Shown here: positions 7,800 to 17,700 of the stretch, one piece after another
Position numbering within the stretch: the first letter of the stretch is position 1
How the letters are laid out: each line of letters begins with the position of its first letter
Notes under the pieces: generated by a model
The model's database searches: none
Seen by the model: only the letters and a program-made list of their open reading frames with translations
What the model was told of the DNA's origin: nothing
Position numbers and translations under genes: made by a program
From: Fibrobacterota bacterium
GTDB lineage: Bacteria; Fibrobacterota; Fibrobacteria; UBA11236
NCBI GenBank assembly: GCA_947482115.1
Contig: CANKII010000001.1
Coordinates: 186,001 to 250,000, forward strand
Direction: 5' to 3'
Length of the DNA stretch: 64,000 bases

Positions 7800-9902
7800 A
7801 TGATCCGTCTTTTGTGGGCCATCCACAACCACCAGCCCGTAGGCAATTTCGATTTCATTTTTGAGCGGGCGCATGATCGCGCATACCGGCCTTTTCTGGA
7901 TGTTCTGAAAGCGCACCCCAAAGTTTCGATTAGCCTCCATTTTTCCGGCATTCTGATCGACTGGCTGGAGAAACACCGCCCGGATTATATTCGCGATGTG
8001 CGCTCCTTGTGTGAATCGGGTCAGTTGGAAATTCTCGGAGGCGCGTATTACGAGCCCATTCTTCCCATGCTTTCCGACCGGGACAAGGAAGGACAGATTT
8101 CCAAACTGAGCCGGAAGATCGAAAAACTTTTCGGAAACGCTCCGCGCGGCATGTGGCTGGCGGAACGCGTATGGGAACCCTCGTTGGTGGCTCCGATTGC
8201 CCGCTGCGGAATCGAATACGTGGTTCTGGACGGCAGTCATTTCAAGATGGTGGGGAAGACGGACGCGGATTTGAACGGGTATTTCGACACCGAAGATCAG
8301 GGTTATTCCCTGAAGTTGTTTCCCATTCACGATGCCGTGCGCGACACCATTCCCTTTCGTGGTGTGGAAGAGGTGATTTCCAGTCTTCACCAGTTAAACA
8401 CTCAAGATGAAGTTCAGGTTGTTTTCGGGGATGATGGCGAAAAATTCGGAGACTGGCCGCAAACCTTCGATACGGTTTACACCCATGGCTGGCTGGATCG
8501 ATTCTTTTCCGCCATCGAGGCCGCACCGGAGTCCTTTTCCATGCAACCGTTAAGCAGCGGGTTAACGAACGCAAAAAATCTGGGTCTCGTGTATTTGCCG
8601 CCGGCATCCTATCAGGAAATGATGGTTTGGGCCCAGAATGCGGCGGATGTTCCGCGCTTTCGCGGCCTGCAAAACTGGCTGCAGGAATCCGGCCGGGGTG
8701 AGGATGCCGATCGGTTTTTACGCGGAACCTTCTGGCGGAACTTCCTCACCAAATATCCCGAAAGCAATCGCATTCACAAGCAGGGTTTGAGATTGTCGAA
8801 AGTGCTGGACAAGCATCGATCTCATCTGGATTCCAGTTTGCTGAAAACCGCGCAGGATCATCTCTGGCAGTCGCAATGCAATTGCGCCTATTGGCATGGA
8901 GTTTTCGGTGGACTGTATCTGCCCCATTTGCGTTTCGCGCTTTACCGGGAATTGATCGCGGCGCAAAAGCAACTGGATGCGCTTTGTCTAAACGGTGAAT
9001 CCCACAGTTGGGAATCCTCGGATTGGAACTTCGACGGACGGGCGGAACATCTTCTCAACACGGAAAAATTCTTTTTTGCGTTTACGGCCGACGGGGCGGT
9101 GGATCAATTCTGGCTGAAAAAAACCGGAATCAATTTGTGCGACACGCTTACGCGCCGTTCCGAGGCTTATCATGCTTTCATCATTTCGGGACCGCAGGGC
9201 GGGACCAAGCTTGAAAATCAGATCGTCGCAAAAGAAGAAGGTTTGCAAAACTTCCTGATTTATGATCGGCGAATCCGGGAAACCTTTTCAGAATGGCTGC
9301 TGCCCGCCGAAACCCCTTTCGATGTCTATCAGCGGCAGGATTTTTCACCTGCATTGCAAGTGCATTTTGGATCGCCGAAGTTACAGGCTTCAGCCACCGG
9401 CGTCAGAATTCTTTTTAAAGGAGAAGCATCACTAAACGGCGGCGGCAAACTTCGCGCTGAAAAAGCATTCTCGCTTCCCAACAAGGGAGATGCGGTCGAT
9501 GTTCAATGGCGTTTCAGTTGTCATGGCGGTGCCGTCAGTTTTCGTTTTGTGGCCGAAGCATTGTTCTGCCTGCTCGCAGGCAACGCTCCGGATCGTTATG
9601 TTTCGTGGAAGGACGGCGCAGGCAAGCACCGGGATATTCTGGCTTCCAATGCGGAAATGCCTGCGGTTCATCAAATCGGAATTACGGATGAATGGCTTGG
9701 GTTGAGTTGCGCTGTGGAAGCAAAGGAAAGCCTCATGCTGTGGCGTACGGCCATTGAAACGGTGAGTCAAAGTGAAGGCGGATACGAACGGGTGTATCAG
9801 GGAACGGTGATTGCTCCCGTTTGGGATTTCAATCTCTCCGACGGGGACAAGGTTCAGGTGCATTTGAAATGCAAATTGAAAGAGAGGAATACGGGATGGT
9901 AA
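7800..9902 (+). CDS. GH57 4-alpha-glucanotransferase / alpha-amylase
   Basis: 700 residues. The GH57 conserved regions are all visible: HNHQP (residues 9-13), GGAYYEP, WLAERVWEP with the likely nucleophile Glu122, and FGDDGEKFG with the likely acid/base Asp211. Positions and spacing are close to those of the Thermococcus litoralis glucanotransferase (Glu123, Asp214). The C-terminal half (about 400-700) matches the beta-sandwich appended to that subgroup. The enzyme should cut and transfer alpha-1,4-glucan chains in glycogen or maltodextrin metabolism. It has no signal peptide, so it is cytoplasmic. It overlaps ptsH by seven bases, which ties it to the HprK/HPr/EI genes. Transferase against hydrolase activity cannot be settled from sequence. 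Confidence 0.92.
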   Translation: MIRLLWAIHNHQPVGNFDFIFERAHDRAYRPFLDVLKAHPKVSISLHFSGILIDWLEKHRPDYIRDVRSLCESGQLEILGGAYYEPILPMLSDRDKEGQISKLSRKIEKLFGNAPRGMWLAERVWEPSLVAPIARCGIEYVVLDGSHFKMVGKTDADLNGYFDTEDQGYSLKLFPIHDAVRDTIPFRGVEEVISSLHQLNTQDEVQVVFGDDGEKFGDWPQTFDTVYTHGWLDRFFSAIEAAPESFSMQPLSSGLTNAKNLGLVYLPPASYQEMMVWAQNAADVPRFRGLQNWLQESGRGEDADRFLRGTFWRNFLTKYPESNRIHKQGLRLSKVLDKHRSHLDSSLLKTAQDHLWQSQCNCAYWHGVFGGLYLPHLRFALYRELIAAQKQLDALCLNGESHSWESSDWNFDGRAEHLLNTEKFFFAFTADGAVDQFWLKKTGINLCDTLTRRSEAYHAFIISGPQGGTKLENQIVAKEEGLQNFLIYDRRIRETFSEWLLPAETPFDVYQRQDFSPALQVHFGSPKLQASATGVRILFKGEASLNGGGKLRAEKAFSLPNKGDAVDVQWRFSCHGGAVSFRFVAEALFCLLAGNAPDRYVSWKDGAGKHRDILASNAEMPAVHQIGITDEWLGLSCAVEAKESLMLWRTAIETVSQSEGGYERVYQGTVIAPVWDFNLSDGDKVQVHLKCKLKERNTGW

Positions 9903-10162
9903 GCAAGGAACTCAAGGTGACGAACGAGGCGGGCATTCACGCCCGACCTGCGGCAGCCGTCGTGGAAACCTGCGGACAATTTCAAAGTCATATCACTTTC
10001 ACCAAGGACGACGTCCAGGCCAACGCCAAGAGCATCATGAACATCATGTTGCTTGCCGCAGAATTTGGGGCCATGATTCTGGTTGAAGCCGAGGGACCCG
10101 ACGAAGTGGCGGCGCTCGAGGCCGTTGAGCAATTGTTTGAGGATCGATTCCGCCAGGAATAA
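9896..10162 (+). CDS. ptsH: Phosphocarrier protein HPr
   Basis: 88 residues with the start at ATG 9896, preceded by AGAGAGGA. The phosphorylated histidine is His15 in GIHARPAA. Ser46, in NAKSIMNIM, is the HprK site, and both numbers match the classical HPr exactly. The protein accepts phosphate from enzyme I (next gene) at His15 and is modified on Ser46 by HprK (5866-6882). The first seven bases overlap the end of the GH57 gene. No EIIA, EIIB or EIIC domain is encoded in this window, so its partners are unknown. Confidence 0.96.
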   Translation: MVSKELKVTNEAGIHARPAAAVVETCGQFQSHITFTKDDVQANAKSIMNIMLLAAEFGAMILVEAEGPDEVAALEAVEQLFEDRFRQE

Positions 10163-10168
10163 ATCCGG

Positions 10169-11947
10169 ATGCCCCTGACTTCCCCTTCGCGCATGGTGCT
10201 GCGCGGAATTCCCGTCTCGCCGGGAATCGCCATTGGACCCGCGTACATTGTGCATCCCGAACATCGGGAAGTTTTGAAACAGTTGATCGCGCCCGAAAAG
10301 GTGGAGTCCGAATCGATTCGCCTTCGCCGTGCCCTCGACAGGGCACAGAAGGAAATCGAGGGGATCAAGAATCGTGTCAGCAGTGATATCGGCGAGCATG
10401 AGTCCCGGATTTTCGACAGCCACATTCTCATTCTCCGCGACCGGGAAATTCTGGACACGGTGTTCCGGGATGTGCGGGAAAATCTCTACAGCGCTGAATA
10501 CGCCTTTTATCGGCAGATAAATCTGCTGGCGGAACGTTTTGACGCCGCAGCAGGCGGATTTCTCAAGGATCACATGATCGATTTGCGCGACGTAGGCACA
10601 CGCGTCATCGATATTCTCACCTTGTCTGAAAGCACACAAATCGCGGTGGAATTGGAAGAGCCGAGAGTGATATTGGCGCGCTCCCTCACGCCTTCAGAGT
10701 TGTCGCAATTCAACCGTCGCAACACTCTCGGTCTTTGCATGGAGACGGGCAGTAAAACTTCGCACATGGCCATTCTGGCGCGTTCACTCGAAATCCCCGC
10801 CGTGTCGGGCTTGTCGTGGCGCGAGATTCAAATCGATCCGGGTCAAACCTTGATTGTGGATGGAAACGACGGCGTTGTCGTTTTGAATCCCACTTTGCGC
10901 GACATCAAGGAATACGGGATGAAGCGCGCGGCGCATTTCGCCGAGGAGGATTCGCTCGCGAACCTGCGTGATCTGGATGCGGTGACACGCGACGGAAAAT
11001 ATGTGGCGTTGGAAGCCAACATCGAATTGCCGGTGGAAGTGGAAAGTGTGTCGCGGTATGGCGCCGCCGGTGTAGGCCTTTACCGTTCGGAGTTTTTGTT
11101 CTTCACACGCGACGACATGCCGACGGAAGAGGAACAATACGAGGCGTATCATTATCTGGCATCCAGTCTGAATCCCCATCCCGTGACCATCCGAACCTTG
11201 GATGCAGGCGGGGACAAGCTGGTTTCCTCCTTTAAAATTGCCGGGGATGACAATTCCTATATGGGCTGGCGTTCCATTCGTGTTTGCCTCAGCAATCCGG
11301 ATATTTTCAAAATCCAGTTGCGGGCCATTTTGCGGGCCAGCGCGGCGGGAAATGTGCGTTTGATGTTTCCCATGATCAGCAATCTGCAGGAGTTGCGCGA
11401 GGCCAAAAAAATCACGGAGGAGGCGCGGGAAGAATTGCGCGAAAGAGGGGAATCCTTTGATCCCAATCTTCAAATCGGCTGCATGATCGAAGTCCCCTCG
11501 GCTGTTTTATTGGCGGACGAACTGGCCCGTGAAGTCGATTTCTTCAGCCTCGGCACCAATGATTTGACCCAGTTCACTTTGGCGGTGGATCGGGCGAATG
11601 AACGCATCGCCGATCTTTATCAACCGCACAGCCCCGCTGTGTTGCGCCAGATCCAGACCGTGATGAATGTGGCCCGTAATCATGGTATTCCGGTTTGTGT
11701 CTGTGGTGAAATGGCGTCGGATCCTTACATGGCCATCGTGTTCATCGGCATGGGCATGGATGAGCTTTCCATGAGTCCCTCGAAACTGCCGGAGATGAAA
11801 CAACTGACGCGGTTTATTTCCTATGAGGATGCGCGTGAATGCGCCCGCGAAGTGTTGAAGTTGACTTCGGCGGGAGAGATTGATCGATGGTTGAAGAACC
11901 GGTTTCAGGAACAGTTGGTTAAAGCGGGGATTTTGAAGAAAGGTTAA
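10169..11947 (+). CDS. ptsI: Phosphoenolpyruvate-protein phosphotransferase (PTS enzyme I)
   Basis: 592 residues, slightly longer than the usual 570-580. The N-terminal HPr-binding and phosphohistidine domain contains GSKTSHMAILARS with the active His at residue 199. The C-terminal PEP-binding barrel has GVGLYRSEFLF, RTLDAGGDKL and FFSLGTNDLTQF, and the catalytic Cys lies in GIPVCVCGEMA. It transfers phosphate from PEP to HPr His15. It starts six bases after ptsH. No GAF domain is present, so it is ordinary EI rather than PtsP. The stop overlaps by four bases with the convergent epmB stop. Confidence 0.97.
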   Translation: MPLTSPSRMVLRGIPVSPGIAIGPAYIVHPEHREVLKQLIAPEKVESESIRLRRALDRAQKEIEGIKNRVSSDIGEHESRIFDSHILILRDREILDTVFRDVRENLYSAEYAFYRQINLLAERFDAAAGGFLKDHMIDLRDVGTRVIDILTLSESTQIAVELEEPRVILARSLTPSELSQFNRRNTLGLCMETGSKTSHMAILARSLEIPAVSGLSWREIQIDPGQTLIVDGNDGVVVLNPTLRDIKEYGMKRAAHFAEEDSLANLRDLDAVTRDGKYVALEANIELPVEVESVSRYGAAGVGLYRSEFLFFTRDDMPTEEEQYEAYHYLASSLNPHPVTIRTLDAGGDKLVSSFKIAGDDNSYMGWRSIRVCLSNPDIFKIQLRAILRASAAGNVRLMFPMISNLQELREAKKITEEAREELRERGESFDPNLQIGCMIEVPSAVLLADELAREVDFFSLGTNDLTQFTLAVDRANERIADLYQPHSPAVLRQIQTVMNVARNHGIPVCVCGEMASDPYMAIVFIGMGMDELSMSPSKLPEMKQLTRFISYEDARECAREVLKLTSAGEIDRWLKNRFQEQLVKAGILKKG

Positions 11948-12993
11948 ATCTTCAACCTCGTTAAGGCAGATACATCCAGCTTCGACGCTTCTCCAGCAGC
12001 TTCTCTCACATATTTCGGAACGCCATATCCCGGTAATCGTTGCCGAAGTTCTTCCATCAACGCCAAACCTTCTTCTTCCGGCACTTCAAAATGCCAGGCT
12101 CCGCGCACCCGATCAAGTTGATGCAAATAATAGGGGAGAGAGCCGGTATCGAGAAGTCGTTGGGATAATTCAACCAGTGCATCAACATTGTCGTTCACAC
12201 CGCGCAGTAGTACGGCTTGATTGAGCAATACGGCTCCCGCGGCTCTCAAGGCTTTTATCCGTTCCTCAAGTTCCGGGCCGATTTCGTTTGCATGATTGAT
12301 ATGCAGCACCATGAACAAAGGTTTGCGCGAACTCATCTCCCGAACCAAATCCAGAAACTTGGAGTCGATGCGACTGGGAAGAACGACGGGGACTCTTGTA
12401 TGAATGCGAATGCGCTTGACTTGAGGAATGGTAAATGTTTTTTCCCAGTGCCAACGAAGATTGGAGTCGGATAGCGACAGTGGATCGCCGCCGGAGAAAA
12501 GAATCTCTTCCAAATCGGAATCTTCTGCGAGACGAGAATAGACTTGATCCCAATCCATTTTGGCTGCAGGGATTTCTTCATACGGAAATTCACGTCGGAA
12601 ACAATAGCGGCAATGGACCGCGCACACTCCACTTAAAAGCAGCAAGGCACGGCCATGATATTTTCGCAGAACGCCATTTCCATCCTGCGCATCTGAATCT
12701 CCCACGGCATCCTGAACAAATCCTGGCCGTTCTTCCTCTTCATGATGAAATGGCAGCACCTGTCGCAAAAGAGGATCATTCCAGTCGCTTTTGCGCATGC
12801 GTTCCGCATAATTGCGTGGAACACGAAAAGGGAATCCCGGATTCAGCATCAAAGGTCCGGGAGTTTGCAGCGGATCCAAATGGAGGAATTCCAGCAGTTC
12901 GACAGGATTTCGGAAGGAGGCTTGCCATTCCCGCTGCCACAACGGTGTGGATGCAGGTGAATGGGAAGGAATGGGCGTTTGATCGGCAGCCAT
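11944..12993 (-). CDS. epmB: EF-P (R)-beta-lysine aminomutase EpmB (radical SAM)
   Basis: 349 residues. The radical-SAM motif CxxxCxxC is at Cys124, Cys128 and Cys131 (GVCAVHCRYCFRR). The lysine that binds PLP is expected near residue 338 in GEASK. The length and the lack of the extra C-terminal part of clostridial lysine 2,3-aminomutase fit EpmB (YjeK), which turns L-alpha-lysine into (R)-beta-lysine for attachment to elongation factor P. The gene is divergent from efp and epmA with about 100 bases between the starts, which makes the pathway assignment strong. Confidence 0.94.
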   Translation of the reverse strand: MAADQTPIPSHSPASTPLWQREWQASFRNPVELLEFLHLDPLQTPGPLMLNPGFPFRVPRNYAERMRKSDWNDPLLRQVLPFHHEEEERPGFVQDAVGDSDAQDGNGVLRKYHGRALLLLSGVCAVHCRYCFRREFPYEEIPAAKMDWDQVYSRLAEDSDLEEILFSGGDPLSLSDSNLRWHWEKTFTIPQVKRIRIHTRVPVVLPSRIDSKFLDLVREMSSRKPLFMVLHINHANEIGPELEERIKALRAAGAVLLNQAVLLRGVNDNVDALVELSQRLLDTGSLPYYLHQLDRVRGAWHFEVPEEEGLALMEELRQRLPGYGVPKYVREAAGEASKLDVSALTRLKI

Positions 12994-13093
12994 GTTTTTC
13001 TATATCTCAGTCCCGTTTTTACAGGAAATATCCAATATTCCGTCTCTTTTCGGGCGTTGGAAAACTTAATAATGCCGCAAGGTGAGGTTTCTC

Positions 13094-13660
13094 ATGGGAA
13101 TGATTAGCACCAACGAATTTCGCAAACGCGCCCGCATTTTACTCGACGGTCAACCGTGCATGATCGTGGAAAATGAATTCGTCAAACCGGGCAAAGGCCA
13201 GGCCTTCAATCGCGTGAAGTTGCAGAATCTTCTCACCGGCCGTCAGTTGGAGCGCACGTTCAAGTCGGGTGAAAGCTTCGAGGAAGCCGACATCAGCTAC
13301 ACCACCATGCAGTTTCTTTTTACCGACGGCAAGATTTACACCTTCATGGACACCAAGAGCTATGAACAGGTTGAGATTCCCAAGGAATCCATGGACGGCG
13401 CCGAGAGATGGTTGCTGGAGAATACGGAATGTGAAGTGGCTTTCTGGGGCGAGAAACCCATTTCAGTGACGCCTCCCATTTTCATGGATCTGATAATCAC
13501 CTATACCGAGCCTGCCGTGAAGGGCGATACCTCGAACAATGTGACCAAGAAAGCCACCATTGAAACCGGTGGTGAAATCGACATCCCGTTGTTTATCGGC
13601 GAAGGCATGAAGGTTCGCGTGGATACCCGCACTGGCGAATACGTAGAGCGTGCAAAATAA
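13094..13660 (+). CDS. efp: Translation elongation factor P
   Basis: 188 residues in the three-domain EF-P form. The modified lysine in PGKGQAFNRVKL is Lys34 with the start at ATG 13094, the same number as in Escherichia coli. That start also has AGGTGAGG at 13080-13087. An in-frame GTG at 13082 and a second ATG at 13100 are less likely. EF-P rescues ribosomes stalled at polyproline stretches, and the lysine needs beta-lysylation by EpmA and EpmB, both encoded next to it. The 3' end overlaps epmA by 11 bases. Confidence 0.96.
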   Translation: MGMISTNEFRKRARILLDGQPCMIVENEFVKPGKGQAFNRVKLQNLLTGRQLERTFKSGESFEEADISYTTMQFLFTDGKIYTFMDTKSYEQVEIPKESMDGAERWLLENTECEVAFWGEKPISVTPPIFMDLIITYTEPAVKGDTSNNVTKKATIETGGEIDIPLFIGEGMKVRVDTRTGEYVERAK

Positions 13661-14594
13661 AATCGCCGCAGCCCGTTTTCGGGCCAAAGCATTATCCGAC
13701 ATAAGGGCGTTCTTTTCAGCCCGCAATGTTCTTGAAGTGGAGACTCCGCTGCTTTCGCAGGGAGCCTCCCATGATTTCCACATCGATTTGTTTTCCGTGC
13801 CCTCCGAACCTGTAACAGGTGACATGCGGTTTTTGCAAACTTCGCCCGAGCCGCATATGAAAAGGCTGCTGGCTCGCGGTTATCCGGATATCTTCCAAAT
13901 CAGCAAGGCGTTTCGGATGGGGGAGAGTGGAAAAAAGCACAATCCCGAGTTTTCCATGATTGAGTGGTATCGACTCGACTTTTCTCTGTTGCAGATGATG
14001 GCAGAAACCGTTGAATTGTGCCAAACTGTGGTCGGCCCCTTGCCCGCCACCTACGTTTCCTATGGAGAGGCGTTTTTGAAGGCCACAGGTCTGGATCCCT
14101 TTTCTGCTGGCTACGAGCTCTTGGTTTCCCATCCAACTATTGCGGCTCACGGTTTGAAGGTCAAAGACTTTGCGGAAGCACCTGATGTCCTTAACTTTCT
14201 CATGTCCGAGGTGGTTGAACCTAGCCTAAATCCTTCAATTTTGACCATAATCCACAGCTTCCCTCTAATCCTGTCTTCGCAGGCCCAACCGGATCCTCAA
14301 AATCCACAGGCCAGTTTGCGCTTTGAAGTGTTTGCTGGAGGCATGGAATTGGGAAATGGTTATCAGGAATTACGGGATATCGGGGAATATCGTCTCCGTT
14401 TTGAGCGGGAGAACGCGAAGCGGAAGGCAGCAGGGAAGCCAGTTCCACCCCTAGACGAGCGGCTATTTGGTGATATGCAGGAGGGATTCCCCGCCTGTTC
14501 CGGAGTGGCAGTCGGGTTGGATCGTCTGATCCAACTGGGCATGGGGTTATCCAGGTTGAATGAGGTGTTAGAGTTTCCTTGGGAAAAAAGCTGA
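13650..14594 (+). CDS. epmA: EF-P--(R)-beta-lysine ligase EpmA (GenX/PoxA)
   Basis: 314 residues of a lysyl-tRNA synthetase-like class II catalytic core without the anticodon-binding domain, which separates EpmA from LysS. Motif 2 reads FRMGESGKKHNPEFSMIEWYR and motif 3 GVAVGLDRLIQLG. It activates (R)-beta-lysine and joins it to Lys34 of EF-P. The start is a GTG at 13650 inside the last codons of efp, so translation is coupled. No EpmC hydroxylase is nearby. The 174 bases between this gene and the next show no feature I can name beyond AT-rich, pyrimidine-rich sequence. Confidence 0.94.
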   Translation: MQNKIAAARFRAKALSDIRAFFSARNVLEVETPLLSQGASHDFHIDLFSVPSEPVTGDMRFLQTSPEPHMKRLLARGYPDIFQISKAFRMGESGKKHNPEFSMIEWYRLDFSLLQMMAETVELCQTVVGPLPATYVSYGEAFLKATGLDPFSAGYELLVSHPTIAAHGLKVKDFAEAPDVLNFLMSEVVEPSLNPSILTIIHSFPLILSSQAQPDPQNPQASLRFEVFAGGMELGNGYQELRDIGEYRLRFERENAKRKAAGKPVPPLDERLFGDMQEGFPACSGVAVGLDRLIQLGMGLSRLNEVLEFPWEKS

Positions 14595-14768
14595 TTTCCC
14601 GGCCAAAATCGCAGCTAAGCAGGCTCCAGTTTATATATTTCGCGCCCTAGGGGATGGGATGATTTTGGACGAAATTCCAAGAATCACTCTTCCTTTAATT
14701 TTTCCTTTTGAATTTTTCCTTCCGGGAAATTTGTTCGGTTTCCCACAGAATAACGAAACGGAGTGACT

Positions 14769-17700
14769 ATGCAGTCCATTGTCTCCACTTCCCTGCGTTC
14801 CAACCGGCTTCATTCCTTCGGGGTTGCATGTCTCGTGGTTCTCGGATCCCTTTGTACTCCCATTGCGGCGGCATCTGCGGATCAGCTGTTTCAAACGGCG
14901 CAGAAACAGTATCAGGGCGGAGATATCAACAAGGCCATCAGCTCCTTGCAGCAAGTGCTCGCTTCCAACAAGGATTACGTCGATGCGCTGGCATTGTTAG
15001 GTTCCTGTTACGTTGAAATGGGACAGTTTGATAAAGCCATTGAGCCTTATCATCATGCGTTTCAAATCAAGCCCGGCGATCGCGCTATTCTCAAAGGGTA
15101 CCAGACGGCCTTGGATGGCGCAGGAATTCTGGACGCGCAGGTTCCCGTGTTGCACACGCTTTTCCTTCAAAATCCGACGGATGATGCGACAAGCGGAAAA
15201 TATTTGTCTGTTCTTGAATCCCTCGGACCGACGAGATTTCCCAGGGAGTATTCCGAATTGCTGGATCGGTTGCGCCAGACGCCGAACGCCGATCCCACTT
15301 ACGCTTCAAAGCTGACGAAGTTTTATTTCTCGATTGGCAAATTCGTACAGGCCGTTCCGGTGCTGAAGGACATGCTTCAGGAAGATCCGGAATCGGTGGA
15401 AAACTGGAAGCAACTTGCCCAGGCCCTCGATGCGGCCAAGAATCCCGGTGGCGCCAAGGAAGCCTATCAAAAGGCCATTCTTTACTCCAGCAACGCGGAT
15501 GAACGCGCGGGTTTTGAACAGGCCATCAAGGATATTGGAACCGGAAGAAACGTTCCCGCCCCCGTGGCAATAGTGGAAGAAAAACCGGCTGAAGTTGCAC
15601 CGGCTCCGGTCGTTCAACAGGCGGCTCCCGTTGTCGATCATACTGCTGAATTGAAGGCCGCGCAGGAAGCGGATCGTCAGGCAAAGCTGGATGCAGATCG
15701 TCAAGCGAAAGATGAAGCTGCACGAGTTGCCGCAGAAGCTGCACAGCGTAAAGCCGATCAGCAAGCAGCGTTGAATGCGGATCGTCAGGCAAAGTTGGAT
15801 GCCGATCGTCAAGCGAAAGATGAAGCTGCCCGAGTTGCTGCTGAAGCTGCGCAACGCAAAGCCGATCAGCAAGCCGCCTTGAACGCAGATCGTCAAGCGA
15901 AACTGGATGCGGATCGTCAGGCCAAGGAAGATGCCGCACGAGTTGCTGCTGAAATAGCCCAGCAAAAGACCGAACAACAGGCTGCTTTGGACGCGGACCG
16001 CAAGGCCAGATTGGAATCGGAGCGTCAAGCCAAGGCGGATCAACTAGCGGCTCTTGAAGCCGATCGCAAAGCCAAGTTGGAAGCGGATCAGCAGGCGAAA
16101 GAAGAAGCTGCCCGTGTGGCTCGTGAAATCGCCCAACAGAAGGCGGAACAACAAGCCGCCCTGGATGCGGATCGCAAAGCTCAGTTGGAAGCCGAGCGTC
16201 AGGCCAAGGAAGAAGCTGCCAAATATGCCCGCGAAGAAGCGGAACGCGTTGCCAAGGAACGCGCGGACAATCTTGCCCAGGCCGAAGCCATGCGCAAAGC
16301 CAAAGATGAGGAAGAACGTCAGTTCCTGACTCAAGTGGATGCTGTGTTGACCCAGAAGCCCGGCCAATTCGACACGCTGGCGTTACTCACCAAGATTCAG
16401 GATCGTCGTGCTTCGAGCAAGATTCAGGATCCCCGTTTGGTGGAAGCTGAGGGCATCCTTGATTATTACCAGATGAGCTACTCGATGGCCACGGAACAGT
16501 TCCGCAAACTCAAGGTGATGTCTCCGCTGGATACTCGCCTGATGGCCCTCTCTTATTATGAGCAGCAGGATTTCCCGAACGCCATCAAACTTTTCACAAA
16601 GATTGTGGGCATTCGTGAAAGCAAGGCGGATTGGGAAAAATATTTGAATGCACTCGTGCAATCCGGTCAGCGCGCACCTGCCGCATTGGAGTATGAGTCC
16701 TATCTCCTGAAGTATCCGACTTCCGAGGATGCGCTGAATTTCCTCGTGGACTTTTATCGCGCTCCCCTGCAAAAGGAAAAGTTGATTCCGAAACTGGAAT
16801 TGAAACTCGCCAAGGAACCGAAGGATGCTGGATTGCTTTCCGAGCTGATTGGGCTGGTGGACAAATCCTCGCCGAAGGCAATTGAATACCGTCAGCGTTT
16901 GCTGGAAGTCAATCCGGATGACAACAACACCAAGCTTGAGCTGGCGAAAATGCAGGATGCGCGCGGGAACCGTCCCGAAGCCATCAAGTATTATGTGGCC
17001 GTCGCATCGGATTACTCCAGTGACAAGGCCTACAATCTCAAGTTGGCGGACCTGTTGTTGCAGGAGCACAAAACTTCTGACGCCGTGAAATATCTGGAGT
17101 TGGCACAAAATGCCGATCCCATGGACAAGGCCCTGATCCTGCGTCTGGCGGGGATGTACGAAGAAGCCAAACAGGCGGACAAGACGCGTGAAGCCTACCT
17201 CAAGGCTTTCGATGTGGATACCAAGGACAAGCTGGTCCAGGCCAAAATTCTGGAAGCTTACAAGAGCCAGGGCAAAGAGGAACGCCGGGATGTGTTGATG
17301 CGCATCGATGCTTCGGATCCCACCGCTCACGTGGTTCAATTCCAACTGGCCAAACTGTCTTTGGAGGATGGCGACAAGGATCGCGCCTTCGAATATTTGT
17401 CCAAAGCTCTCAAGTTGCAGCCGCAAAACACCGAATATCAATCGCTGCTTCCTTCCGTCGTCAGCAACGATTATCAGGTTGCAGAATATCTGCCCCTGTT
17501 GGAAACGATGGCTCAACAGCCGACGGCCAAACCGGAATTGCAAATGATGGTGGCCAAGGGACTTTTGGCCAAGCAAAACAGTCTCGGCGCTGCGAAATAT
17601 TTTGCGCTGGTCTATGCCAAGGAACCCAAGTTGCTCGAAGGCAACCGGGACGCCATCATGTCGTTGTACGGCACCAAGCAGTATCCGGCGCTGGCGGTTT

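Noticed and set aside
13082-13093. Upstream GTG start for efp
   Set aside because: It falls inside the ribosome-binding site of the ATG at 13094, and the ATG gives Lys34 its standard number.
15670-16250. CRISPR-like regular repeats
   Set aside because: The repeats are tandem without spacers, keep the reading frame and encode a coiled coil.
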